Shown here: in pieces, positions 52,152 to 60,390 of the stretch
How the letters are laid out: each line of letters begins with the position of its first letter
Position numbering within the stretch: position 1 is the stretch's first letter
Virus record (IMG/VR): IMGVR_UViG_3300008452_005740
Coordinates: 1 to 61,996 of that record
DNA length: 61,996 bases
Source of the DNA: a virus
Strand: one strand, 5' to 3'
Program-made: the position numbers and the translations under genes
The notes under the pieces: model-generated
What the model was told of the DNA's origin: nothing
Seen by the model: the letters and a program-made list of their open reading frames with translations, nothing else
Databases searched by the model: none

Positions 52152-52972
52152 AAATTGCACTTCTGCTTTCAGGTCAACCACGATTATATGAGGAAGTTTT
52201 TCCACACATAAAAAAACATATATTAGACGTATATGATTGTGATGTATATGCACATGCGTGGTGGGACGAAGCGGAATCACACGATGTAGTACATCGTTCA
52301 CCCTGGTCACAGTCTTATAAGTTTGACGTAGATAAACAATTTCCTATTAAGTTTAATAACTTATACAATCCCAAAAAGTTTCAAATAGATAAACCATTAT
52401 TTGATAGCACGGAAGATTCGCAGAATATTTTCATTGAGTCATTGAAAAAATTGTATCCGACTACAAATGGGTGTGAAGTTTTTTATGAAGATAAAAGTAT
52501 GTTAGGTCCAATTCATAAATTTATTTCAATCGAAAAAGTATTTAATATGGTGAATTGGGATGAAAATTATGATTGGATTGTTTTCTGGAGATATGATTTA
52601 CAGCCAGATGTATTTCCCGATTTAACTATCTTAAATGAAGAAGTATTATACGCATATACCGATTATTGGTGTTCTTGGTGTGATAGAGATGATAGAGCGT
52701 GGCCAGATAATCATGGATTTATAGATACTGGATTTATACTACATCCTAATTGTAAACATGCTTTAAATATTAAAAATTTTTACTTTGATGAGTGTATGAA
52801 AAATAATTTATTGTGTAGTGAATCACACAAATGGAAGCACAAACCAATTCCAGAAACAGTCTGGTCGTTGAACGTGTGGTACAATAAAATAAAAACAGTT
52901 ATGTTACCATCTAAAGACTTTTCAGCAAGTTTAATTCGACGAATTGATGAGTACGGAGACTTAAGACCATGA
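52148..52972 (+). CDS. Putative glycosyltransferase (LLLSGQPR family)
   Basis: 274 aa. The N-terminus IALLLSGQPRLYEEVFPHIK then DVYDCDVYAHAWWD is the mark of a sugar-transferase-like family common in phages, algal viruses and marine bacteria. FWRYDLQPDVFPDL gives an acidic candidate for donor binding, with a Trp/His-rich centre (YTDYWCSWCDRDDRAW). Donor and linkage unknown. It overlaps the next gene by 4 nt. Confidence 0.7.
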   Translation: MKIALLLSGQPRLYEEVFPHIKKHILDVYDCDVYAHAWWDEAESHDVVHRSPWSQSYKFDVDKQFPIKFNNLYNPKKFQIDKPLFDSTEDSQNIFIESLKKLYPTTNGCEVFYEDKSMLGPIHKFISIEKVFNMVNWDENYDWIVFWRYDLQPDVFPDLTILNEEVLYAYTDYWCSWCDRDDRAWPDNHGFIDTGFILHPNCKHALNIKNFYFDECMKNNLLCSESHKWKHKPIPETVWSLNVWYNKIKTVMLPSKDFSASLIRRIDEYGDLRP

Positions 52973-53643
52973 ACGAACAATATATATTTTTTGATGTAGG
53001 AGCAAATAATGGTGATAGTTCTGTGCCAATTATACGCAAAAATCCAGATGCTAGAGTATATGCATTTGAACCTGTTCCTGCTTTAGTGAATTACATAAAA
53101 CAACAAACAAAAGATTATCCTAACTATGTTGTAACACAAACTGCTGTTTCTGATTTTAATGGAACGGCATCATTTCGTATATCAGGCGAACCATCAAAAA
53201 AAGAAATTCAAACATTTGTAGATTTAGACTTTCATAAATTCGTGGAACATAATTGGCATGGATGTAGTTCTTTACTAGAATTGTCGGATAATGTATTGGA
53301 TTCTTGGTACGGAAGAACGGATATGTTAGTTCTGGAAGAAATAGAAGTTAATGTCATTAGATTGGATTCTTTTATACAACAAAATAACATAGACCATATT
53401 GATTTTCTTTGGGTAGATACACAAGGATCAGATTTAAATGTATTGAAAGGTTTGGGAGACTACATTCATATAGTAAATTCTGGAACGGTAGAAGCTGCAA
53501 ACAAACCAGACATTTTATATAAAAATCAAAATTCTAAAGAAGAAACAATTGAGTATTTAAAACAATGTGGATTTAACGATATACGAGTGTCCACGAATGA
53601 CCCAGCAGATAATGAAGTAAATATTTCTTTTTATAGAGGATAA
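52969..53643 (+). CDS. FkbM-family methyltransferase
   Basis: 224 aa. FFDVGANNGDSSVPI (motif I), VYAFEPVPALVNYI, TAVSDFNGTASF, and the FkbM signature IDFLWVDTQGSDLNVLKGL. These SAM enzymes O-methylate sugars or glycan termini. It lies directly before the fucosyltransferase, so 2- or 3-O-methyl fucose is a speculative product. Confidence 0.88.
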   Translation: MNEQYIFFDVGANNGDSSVPIIRKNPDARVYAFEPVPALVNYIKQQTKDYPNYVVTQTAVSDFNGTASFRISGEPSKKEIQTFVDLDFHKFVEHNWHGCSSLLELSDNVLDSWYGRTDMLVLEEIEVNVIRLDSFIQQNNIDHIDFLWVDTQGSDLNVLKGLGDYIHIVNSGTVEAANKPDILYKNQNSKEETIEYLKQCGFNDIRVSTNDPADNEVNISFYRG

Positions 53644-53646
53644 GTT

Positions 53647-54528
53647 GTGAAAATTAAATTTCTTCCAAACTGGTGTTCTTCTGAACAAGGTACAAAACGA
53701 TTATTTGACCAATTTTATATAGGACAAGATTTAACAAATGTAGAATTTGTTCACGGTGATGAATTTGACGTTATTTTTTATTGCGGATATGAAACGCAAG
53801 TCGTACCGTCTGGAATAAAAAAATATATTTTTAATATGGAACCGTGTTGGTCGGGAAACGTACAAAGAAACAATTCGGGTATTGATGCTACAATCTTCGC
53901 TCAAGATAAAAACATATTTGATGATTCGACTAGAGTAGTTGAGTGTCCAACCTATATGTTCTACGGAGCTGGTGGCGAAAATTGGACTGTAGAAGATACC
54001 AAAATTGATTACGAAAAAACAAAAAATATCAGTTGTATATTGTCGGATAAAAGAAACATTTACAATATATCTTCATGTCTATACGATAAACGAGATGATG
54101 TAGCTCAATACTTGATGCGTTCGAGTGTATCGGTAGATGTATTCAGAGATTGTGATTCTCCAAATTGCGTTGGTGGACTCCCAAGAAAAATTGAAGGATT
54201 AAAACCATATCGATTTAGTATTGGTATAGAAAACAGTAGAGAACAAAACTACATTTCAGAAAAATTTTATGATGCAATTTTAACAAACACCATCCCAATA
54301 TACTACGGTGCAAAAAATATCAAAGAGGTTTTTCCTGAAAATGGGTATTTTGTAATAGATGATTTAGAAGATTTAGATGGCATTGCCAACCTACTAAAAC
54401 ATATAAACGAAAACGCAGAAGAACTTTATCGACAAATGTTACCAGAAGCACTAAAAATTAAACAGAGATTTTTTAATGAATTTAATCTCATGACAAAAAT
54501 TATAGAAGTAGCGGAGAGTGGTATATGA
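53647..54528 (+). CDS. Alpha-1,3-fucosyltransferase-like (GT10)
   Basis: 293 aa from GTG 53647. Residues ~190-225 contain the GT10 motif YRFSIGIENSREQNYISEKF then YDAILTNTIPIYYG, which binds GDP-fucose (conserved ENS...EK...P-Y-G). The N-terminal half has the acceptor-domain pattern (FNMEPCWSG...). It transfers L-fucose to GlcNAc-containing acceptors in known members. It fits GlcNAc initiation by the GT60 pair and the fcl product. It overlaps the next ATG by 4 nt. Confidence 0.9.
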   Translation: MKIKFLPNWCSSEQGTKRLFDQFYIGQDLTNVEFVHGDEFDVIFYCGYETQVVPSGIKKYIFNMEPCWSGNVQRNNSGIDATIFAQDKNIFDDSTRVVECPTYMFYGAGGENWTVEDTKIDYEKTKNISCILSDKRNIYNISSCLYDKRDDVAQYLMRSSVSVDVFRDCDSPNCVGGLPRKIEGLKPYRFSIGIENSREQNYISEKFYDAILTNTIPIYYGAKNIKEVFPENGYFVIDDLEDLDGIANLLKHINENAEELYRQMLPEALKIKQRFFNEFNLMTKIIEVAESGI

Positions 54529-55529
54529 AAACTATAGGATTTTGGGATAACAATCTAGGATTGCGTGGTACTAGTGTTGCTATGTTTCTTTATGCAAAAT
54601 ATAACGAAGAAATTTTAGGAAATCGTAGTGTCATATATTCACACAGTGCTGTTAGAGAAGATATAGGGGATAAGTCTACACTAGATAAATTCGAAAAACA
54701 GTTTCCAGGTCGTGTACATCTAGTCGGTAGAGAATTGGGTGGATTGTACGATGTTCAGACGCATATGTTGAGAGAATATAACGCTGAATATTTTTATTAT
54801 ATTAAAGCCGGACAACGTGATGGTGGTATGTTAGATGAAAATTATATCAAAAATTTAATACACGCAGTATTTTTGTTTAATGAACCACACGGACATCGAT
54901 ATATGTATGTGTCTGATTGGTTGGCTGGGACGATGGGATATTCACCTAGAGAAAATCACGCGGTACCTCATATCGTTGAACCGTTGCCTGTAGTTGACGA
55001 AGATTTAAGAGATGAGCTAGGTATACCAAAAACAGCGACGGTGTTTGGGTGTTATGGTGGTCCAACTGAATTTAATATTGATTTTGTACATATGGTGATG
55101 GATAGAGTCTTGTCAGAACGTAATGACATTTATTTTATTTTTATGAATATACCAAGTACTCATCGTGGTATAACACACACGCATGAAAATTATAGATGGT
55201 TGCCTGGTACGTGGGATTTAACTCGAAAGGCTAAGTTTGTTAAAACATGCGATGCTATGTTACACGCCAGAGGAGGTGGAGAAACGTTCGGAATGGCTGT
55301 GGCAGAATTTAGTAGCGCAAATAAACCTGTAATAACATACGGATTATCGGGAGAACGATGTCATCTGGAAATTTTAGGAGACAAGGGATTAATTTATAAC
55401 AGTTATGAAGAGCTTTATGACATTATTAATAACCTTGGTACATATTTAAAGTATGAGGATTGGAACTGCTACAGAAATTTCTCCGCAGAAATTATAATGG
55501 ACAGATTCAATAAAAACTTTTTAAATTGA
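54525..55529 (+). CDS. GT4-like glycosyltransferase
   Basis: 334 aa. The C-terminal half holds the retaining GT-B pattern CDAMLHARGGGETFGMAVAE then FSSANKPVITYGLSGE, in which EtFGma.AE binds the nucleotide-sugar phosphate. The N-terminal half carries GFWDNNLGLRGTSVAMFLYA. Probably adds a further sugar. Donor not predictable. Confidence 0.82.
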   Translation: MKTIGFWDNNLGLRGTSVAMFLYAKYNEEILGNRSVIYSHSAVREDIGDKSTLDKFEKQFPGRVHLVGRELGGLYDVQTHMLREYNAEYFYYIKAGQRDGGMLDENYIKNLIHAVFLFNEPHGHRYMYVSDWLAGTMGYSPRENHAVPHIVEPLPVVDEDLRDELGIPKTATVFGCYGGPTEFNIDFVHMVMDRVLSERNDIYFIFMNIPSTHRGITHTHENYRWLPGTWDLTRKAKFVKTCDAMLHARGGGETFGMAVAEFSSANKPVITYGLSGERCHLEILGDKGLIYNSYEELYDIINNLGTYLKYEDWNCYRNFSAEIIMDRFNKNFLN

Positions 55530-55539
55530 GATAATAGAT

Positions 55540-56364
55540 ATGACAAAGGTTATCGTAACAATGACAACGTTACCTCGAAGATTATTTGAGGTTGATTCTG
55601 AATGGGGAATTCGTCCGTCTTTAAAGACGATATTAGAACAATCAAACGCTGACTACGAAGTACATTTAAATGTTCCATACGAACACAGAGGTCAGCAAAT
55701 AACAGTTCCCGATTGGTTAAGAGAATGGCAATCAACATACAAACATTTAAAAGTGTTTAGATGTAAAGATTACGGTCCAATAACAAAGATATATCCTACA
55801 CTAAAACGTGTAACTGATCCGAATACTATTCTTATAACGGTAGACGATGATCTTGCATATAACGATGGATTTGTCCAAGCTCACATAGACGCTCAAACGA
55901 AGTATAAAGAATGTGCCATAGGATATGCTGGAATGGGTTCTATTAATGAATCACTTCCGGCTGACAATAGAGGCGTTCATCCAACCGGTGGACAACATTT
56001 CGTTACATCGTTAGCGGAAGATATAAGAGTGAGAATGTTAGAGGGATATAAAACTGTGTCTTATTTAAGATCATTTTTTTCTGAAGATTTAAAGGATTTA
56101 GAAAACTTTATGGCACAACATTGGAATGATGATATTGTGTTGTCTGCTTATATGGGATATAAAAATATAAAAAAGATAGTGTTGAAGTGTGAAAATTGTA
56201 ATGGAGACAATTCACCACGCGTAGAAACATTCCCAGTAATAAGAATGGTTCCTATTACGTCCGATATTCACGGTTGTAATGCATTTAGAACCAATCAATC
56301 TATTCAAAAAAATATGGAAGATGTGAGTAATATGTGGTATAAACTTGGATATCTGGAGAGATAA
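55540..56364 (+). CDS. GT-A glycosyltransferase with DDD motif
   Basis: 274 aa. N-terminal KVIVTMTTLPRR then WGIRPSLKTILEQSNADYEV and the metal site ILITVDDDLAY (around residue 100). HWNDDIVLSAYM near residue 200 is a GT-A acceptor-side motif. Similar proteins occur in glycan clusters of marine bacteria. Donor and acceptor unknown. Confidence 0.72.
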   Translation: MTKVIVTMTTLPRRLFEVDSEWGIRPSLKTILEQSNADYEVHLNVPYEHRGQQITVPDWLREWQSTYKHLKVFRCKDYGPITKIYPTLKRVTDPNTILITVDDDLAYNDGFVQAHIDAQTKYKECAIGYAGMGSINESLPADNRGVHPTGGQHFVTSLAEDIRVRMLEGYKTVSYLRSFFSEDLKDLENFMAQHWNDDIVLSAYMGYKNIKKIVLKCENCNGDNSPRVETFPVIRMVPITSDIHGCNAFRTNQSIQKNMEDVSNMWYKLGYLER

Positions 56365-56367
56365 AAT

Positions 56368-57108
56368 ATGTCTAATATTATTGAAGCATTAAATGTATAC
56401 AATGTGTTTTCACCTAAAATGCGTTTGGGTGATAACAGAGATGGTGGTTATATAATTAACGAAACAATTGCAGAAGTTTCAAATAAACTTATTACTGTTG
56501 GATTGGGTTCTGATTACTCTTTTGAAAGAGATTGGTACAATAAATTCAAGACTCCAATTGAAGTATATGACGGAACGTGTTCTTGTGGCGGTCTGTGTCA
56601 CGAATTTAAAGATAATATCAATAAAGATATTTTCTTTATAAAGAATAACGTGGGATATGATGAGGGTAATATGCCGATAAACGTATTACTAGATAGAAAA
56701 TCAGATATTCTGTTGAAAGTTGACGCAGAAGGATCTGAATACACTATGTTTGATAATGTTAAATTGGGTTCAAATATTGCAGGATTTATCCTAGAAGTAC
56801 ACGATATACACGTTAGAGAGCATCAAGAAAAACTAATCAGTTTGATTGAAAATCAATTTTCTGATCTTTTGTTGTTTCATATTCACGGTAATTCTTGGGG
56901 AAACACCTTTACATTAAATTTGAGTAAAACGGGAAATCGTGGTTTGGAAATACAAAATTTTCCACATGTACTCGAATTATCTTTCGTAAACAAAAGACTG
57001 CTTGGTAATTTTGAGTTAGAAACGACATCATTCCCAATTCAAGGATTAGACTACAGTAATCACCCAGATAAACAAGATATTCAACTTCCGTGGATAAACG
57101 CATTATAA
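56368..57108 (+). CDS. FkbM-like methyltransferase, second type
   Basis: 246 aa. MRLGDNRDGGYIINE then ITVGLGSDYSFERDWYNKF as the cofactor region and ILLKVDAEGSEYTMFDNV as the FkbM-type signature, with EVHDIHVREHQ near the active site. Probably a sugar O-methyltransferase acting on the same glycan as its operon neighbours. Confidence 0.75.
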   Translation: MSNIIEALNVYNVFSPKMRLGDNRDGGYIINETIAEVSNKLITVGLGSDYSFERDWYNKFKTPIEVYDGTCSCGGLCHEFKDNINKDIFFIKNNVGYDEGNMPINVLLDRKSDILLKVDAEGSEYTMFDNVKLGSNIAGFILEVHDIHVREHQEKLISLIENQFSDLLLFHIHGNSWGNTFTLNLSKTGNRGLEIQNFPHVLELSFVNKRLLGNFELETTSFPIQGLDYSNHPDKQDIQLPWINAL

Positions 57109-57120
57109 TAAAGGTATTTT

Positions 57121-58977
57121 ATGATAAACTTAAAGGATATATTACAGACTTTATCTGAAGATGGTAAATCTTTCGTTATAAATCTCGGAGATAAAGTTTT
57201 ACGATTCACGATAGACGAGATTCCTAAAACTGAGCAAGAATCTTCACAACAAGTAGACAATACTGTTGAAGAATTCAAAACTTTAGAAAATTCTGATACG
57301 ACCATAGTAACCGCTCTTTGGAATTTAGGTAGAGGGTCACTCGGTGATGATTTTAAACGTCCGTATTCTTATTATCTTGACAAATTTGCAGAGTTACTCA
57401 AAACTCCTTCAAATTTATACATTTATGTAGCAAAAGAAGATGAAGAATTTGTTTGGAAGCATAGATCAAGAAAAAATACTCATGTCAAAGTTATGGAGTT
57501 AGAAGAACTAAAAACTTGGTTTCCCTTCTACGAAAAAGTACAAGAAATTAGAAATACTGAAAATTGGAAGAAACAGGCAGCATGGTTAGAAAACTCTCCA
57601 CAAGCAAATTTAGAGTTTTATAATCCGGTAGTTATGAGCAAGATGTTTTTACTGAACGATGCATCAATCAGTAATCCATTTAATACAAATTATTTTTATT
57701 GGTTAGATGCAGGCATCTCCACGACAGTACATCCAGGATATTTTCATCACGATGTCGTTTTAGAAAATCTACCAAAATTAACCGAAGAAGTTGATGCGTT
57801 TATATTCTTATCATATCCGTATGAGGATGGATATGAAGTTCATGGCTTTCCACGTACTGATATTGAAAGATATGCCAAAACACAACATTTAAAATATGTG
57901 TGTCGTGGTGGATTTTTTGGTGGTTCCAAAACTTCAATAGCAACGGCAAATAGTAATTATTATAATCTTTTACGACAAACCCTAGAAAGTAATTTTATGG
58001 GTACGGAAGAAAGTATATTTGCTGTAATGGCACATCTATATCCAGAAACAATATATAGATTTGAACTTTCAGGCGACGGTTTGGTATGGCCGTTTTTTGA
58101 AAAATTAAAGGACGTAGACGAACTTATAAAAAATTTACCGCCGAAAGAACTAACACCAAAAACTGCTAAAGTAAATCTGTATGTTCTTGGATTTAATTCT
58201 ACAGAACAATTTGAATCTGTCGTGAAGTCCATACAATCGGCTGATGACACTATGTTTACACGATGTAGAAAAATATTAGTAAATAACTCTACGGATACTA
58301 GTTTATTTGAACAATACGATAAGTTATGTGAACTGTATGGGTTCGAGGAAATTCATAGAGAGAATTTAGGTGTATGTGGTGGTAGACAATTTATAGCAGA
58401 ACATTTTAGCGAATCCGACGCTGATTTTTATATGTTTTTTGAAGACGATATGCATATTAACAACGAGTCTTTTATTGGTAAGAACTGTAGAAATGGATTT
58501 AGATCACATATACCAAACTTATATGAAAAGCTCGTTAAAATTATGGTAAAAGAAAAATTTGATTTCTTTAAAATGTCTTTTTCCGAATTTTACGGTGATA
58601 ATAGTGTGCAGTGGGCTTGGTATAATGTACCACAATCAGTTAGAAATGAAGTTTGGCCTAACTATAATAAGTTACCTGAACACGGAACTGATCCAAATGC
58701 TCCAAAAACTGTTTTTGATACAATTCACATTGTGGATGAAACTCCTTATATTAAAGGGCAGATTTATTACAGTAATTGGCCACAAATAGTCAGTAAAGAA
58801 GGTAATCAAAAAATGTTTTTAAACACAAAGTGGGCTAGACCATACGAACAAACATGGATGAGTCATATATTCCAACAAACCAGAAAAAACGAATTAACTA
58901 GTGGAATTTTCCTTGCGTCACCTATAGAACACAATAGATTTAATTTTTATCAGAGTGAATTGAGGAAGGAATCCTAA
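57121..58977 (+). CDS. Bifunctional HtrL/YibB-like and GT2-like protein
   Basis: 618 aa. Residues 1-55 are a leader starting MINLKDILQTLSED, which resembles the (I/L)xE-bearing starts of head-cluster proteins. Residues ~60-320 fit the HtrL/YibB family: TIVTALWNLGRG...SYYLDKFAELLKTPSNLYIY and YFYWLDAGIS. Residues ~340-600 look like a GT2 domain: VNLYVLGFNSTEQFESVVKS, NLGVCGGRQFIAEHF, FYMFFEDDMHI with DD as metal site. It is the last gene of the glycosylation operon; two transfer steps on one chain are plausible. Confidence 0.75.
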   Translation: MINLKDILQTLSEDGKSFVINLGDKVLRFTIDEIPKTEQESSQQVDNTVEEFKTLENSDTTIVTALWNLGRGSLGDDFKRPYSYYLDKFAELLKTPSNLYIYVAKEDEEFVWKHRSRKNTHVKVMELEELKTWFPFYEKVQEIRNTENWKKQAAWLENSPQANLEFYNPVVMSKMFLLNDASISNPFNTNYFYWLDAGISTTVHPGYFHHDVVLENLPKLTEEVDAFIFLSYPYEDGYEVHGFPRTDIERYAKTQHLKYVCRGGFFGGSKTSIATANSNYYNLLRQTLESNFMGTEESIFAVMAHLYPETIYRFELSGDGLVWPFFEKLKDVDELIKNLPPKELTPKTAKVNLYVLGFNSTEQFESVVKSIQSADDTMFTRCRKILVNNSTDTSLFEQYDKLCELYGFEEIHRENLGVCGGRQFIAEHFSESDADFYMFFEDDMHINNESFIGKNCRNGFRSHIPNLYEKLVKIMVKEKFDFFKMSFSEFYGDNSVQWAWYNVPQSVRNEVWPNYNKLPEHGTDPNAPKTVFDTIHIVDETPYIKGQIYYSNWPQIVSKEGNQKMFLNTKWARPYEQTWMSHIFQQTRKNELTSGIFLASPIEHNRFNFYQSELRKES

Positions 58978-58997
58978 TGTAAAAGACATATAGTTTT

Positions 58998-59006
58998 ATA
59001 TTTATA
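58998..59006 (+). promoter_or_regulatory. ATATTTATA motif, candidate late promoter
   Basis: ATATTTATA, 27 nt before the ATG at 59034, marking the return from glycosylation genes to fibre genes. Confidence 0.43.
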
Positions 59007-59033
59007 CTAGTGTATCTTTAACAACGTGGATTT

Positions 59034-59921
59034 ATGGGATTAAAAGAACAGGTCCAAGCCGGGGCAAAAATTACCAGAGACGTTATTACAGTTACCGATA
59101 CGGTCGGTAGTGGTTCGGTTGCCCTTGGGGGTTCTTTTCTTATATTAAGTATAGAATCTACACAACCTGCTAGATTACGAATCTATGACACAATTCAGAG
59201 TAGAGACGATTCTACTGAAATTTCCCGTATATTTGGTTCAACCGTACCACCAACCGTAGCACTTGTCGGTGACTACAGTATGAGTTTAAGTAATACAGTA
59301 TATACGATAAACCCAGCGTCAATAGGACATACGAATTCGGCAACTACACCATTAACGTATTATAGATGCACGCCTTCGGGTTCCTCCTTTAAAATTAATA
59401 GGCTTTTAATAGAAGATACATCTATAACTCCTGCGATTAATACATCGTACACAGAAAATAATCGTAGATTAATACAAATAACACCTTCTTCGACTATTGC
59501 GGCGTTAGCGTATGCAAGTGGTACATTTACCAGTATTACGTCACCAACTGTACCAAAAACTTATATAATGGTAAGTGCTTCATTAGCAAACTCTAGCCAC
59601 ATGGTTAGATTTAGAATGTATAATAATAGCGGTAGTATATATAATGTTAGTGAAAGAAATAGATTATTTGCAACTGAACCATCGGAATCAATTGGATTAA
59701 TAATAGATACTGTTATCTCTGGAAGTAATATAGTTTATTTTACTCCTAAAATCATAGGAGCTAATTTACAAAATATGGGAAACGACTTATCGGAATTAAT
59801 CACAGATCCAACAAAAATGGAAGGAATAAATTCTGTTTATTATTATATGCAGAACGTATCATCTTCGGGTTCTCCTATAACTCCAACTGTAAACTTACAT
59901 GTATTTTCACTAGAAGATTAA
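59034..59921 (+). CDS. Virion fibre protein with duplicated beta-domain
   Basis: 295 aa. Two related halves: residues ~30-120 (GSFLILSIESTQPARLRIYD then TIQSRDDSTEISRIFG) and ~170-260 (TYIMVSASLANSSHMVRFRM then YNNSGSIYNVSERNRLFA). Each has a beta-strand pair followed by an R-rich loop and PS. Related beta-domains occur at the N-terminus of the 1690-aa fibre. Probably a fibre or collar component. Confidence 0.7.
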   Translation: MGLKEQVQAGAKITRDVITVTDTVGSGSVALGGSFLILSIESTQPARLRIYDTIQSRDDSTEISRIFGSTVPPTVALVGDYSMSLSNTVYTINPASIGHTNSATTPLTYYRCTPSGSSFKINRLLIEDTSITPAINTSYTENNRRLIQITPSSTIAALAYASGTFTSITSPTVPKTYIMVSASLANSSHMVRFRMYNNSGSIYNVSERNRLFATEPSESIGLIIDTVISGSNIVYFTPKIIGANLQNMGNDLSELITDPTKMEGINSVYYYMQNVSSSGSPITPTVNLHVFSLED

Positions 59922-59924
59922 ACT

Positions 59925-60173
59925 ATGACTACTAGCTCAGCTTTTTATCCATACGCTTCTGGAAGTTTATACACCTCATCATTTGCCTTATCTTCGTCTT
60001 ACGCAAATAATGCACAATACTTGATGTACGTATTTACAGCTTCTTTCGCAGAGTCGGGTACTTCTGGATCAAAAGGCGATCTTGGAGTTCCTGGAATTTG
60101 TAAAATAACCTATGAACAGTATTTACAGTTAAGAGCAAATCCTTCGTTAAAAGAAGTTTGCAATTTTAACTAG
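59925..60173 (+). CDS. Short fibre protein with collagen-like segment
   Basis: 82 aa. N-terminus FYPYASGSLYTSSFALSSSY resembles the next two genes. A short Gly-X-Y stretch, GTSGSKGDLGVPG, follows, then CKITYEQYLQLR. It may be a trimerising fibre adapter. It starts 3 nt after the preceding stop. Confidence 0.65.
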   Translation: MTTSSAFYPYASGSLYTSSFALSSSYANNAQYLMYVFTASFAESGTSGSKGDLGVPGICKITYEQYLQLRANPSLKEVCNFN

Positions 60174-60182
60174 AGTCGGCAT

Positions 60183-60377
60183 ATGAGTATACAATTTATA
60201 CCATTAGGATTACCAATTAGTACTTCTTTCGCAGTTTCGGCAAGTGTAACTATTGCATCGGCAAATACACCTACCACCGCGGCACTTGCCGCTTACGCTG
60301 AAAATTTACTAGGTTTGCCTGGTGACCCGTATAAAGAAGTAGATGCTTCACCAACGTTAATTGTTGTTCCAACATAA
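60183..60377 (+). CDS. Short fibre protein, paralogue of neighbours
   Basis: 64 aa. FIPLGLPISTSFAVSASVTI matches the opening of the adjacent 82-aa and truncated genes (aromatic-P...STSFA.SAS). It ends with GLPGDPYKEVD. No other domain is present, so it may be a minimal fibre-base peptide. Confidence 0.6.
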   Translation: MSIQFIPLGLPISTSFAVSASVTIASANTPTTAALAAYAENLLGLPGDPYKEVDASPTLIVVPT

Positions 60378-60390
60378 TTAGGAGAATTTT

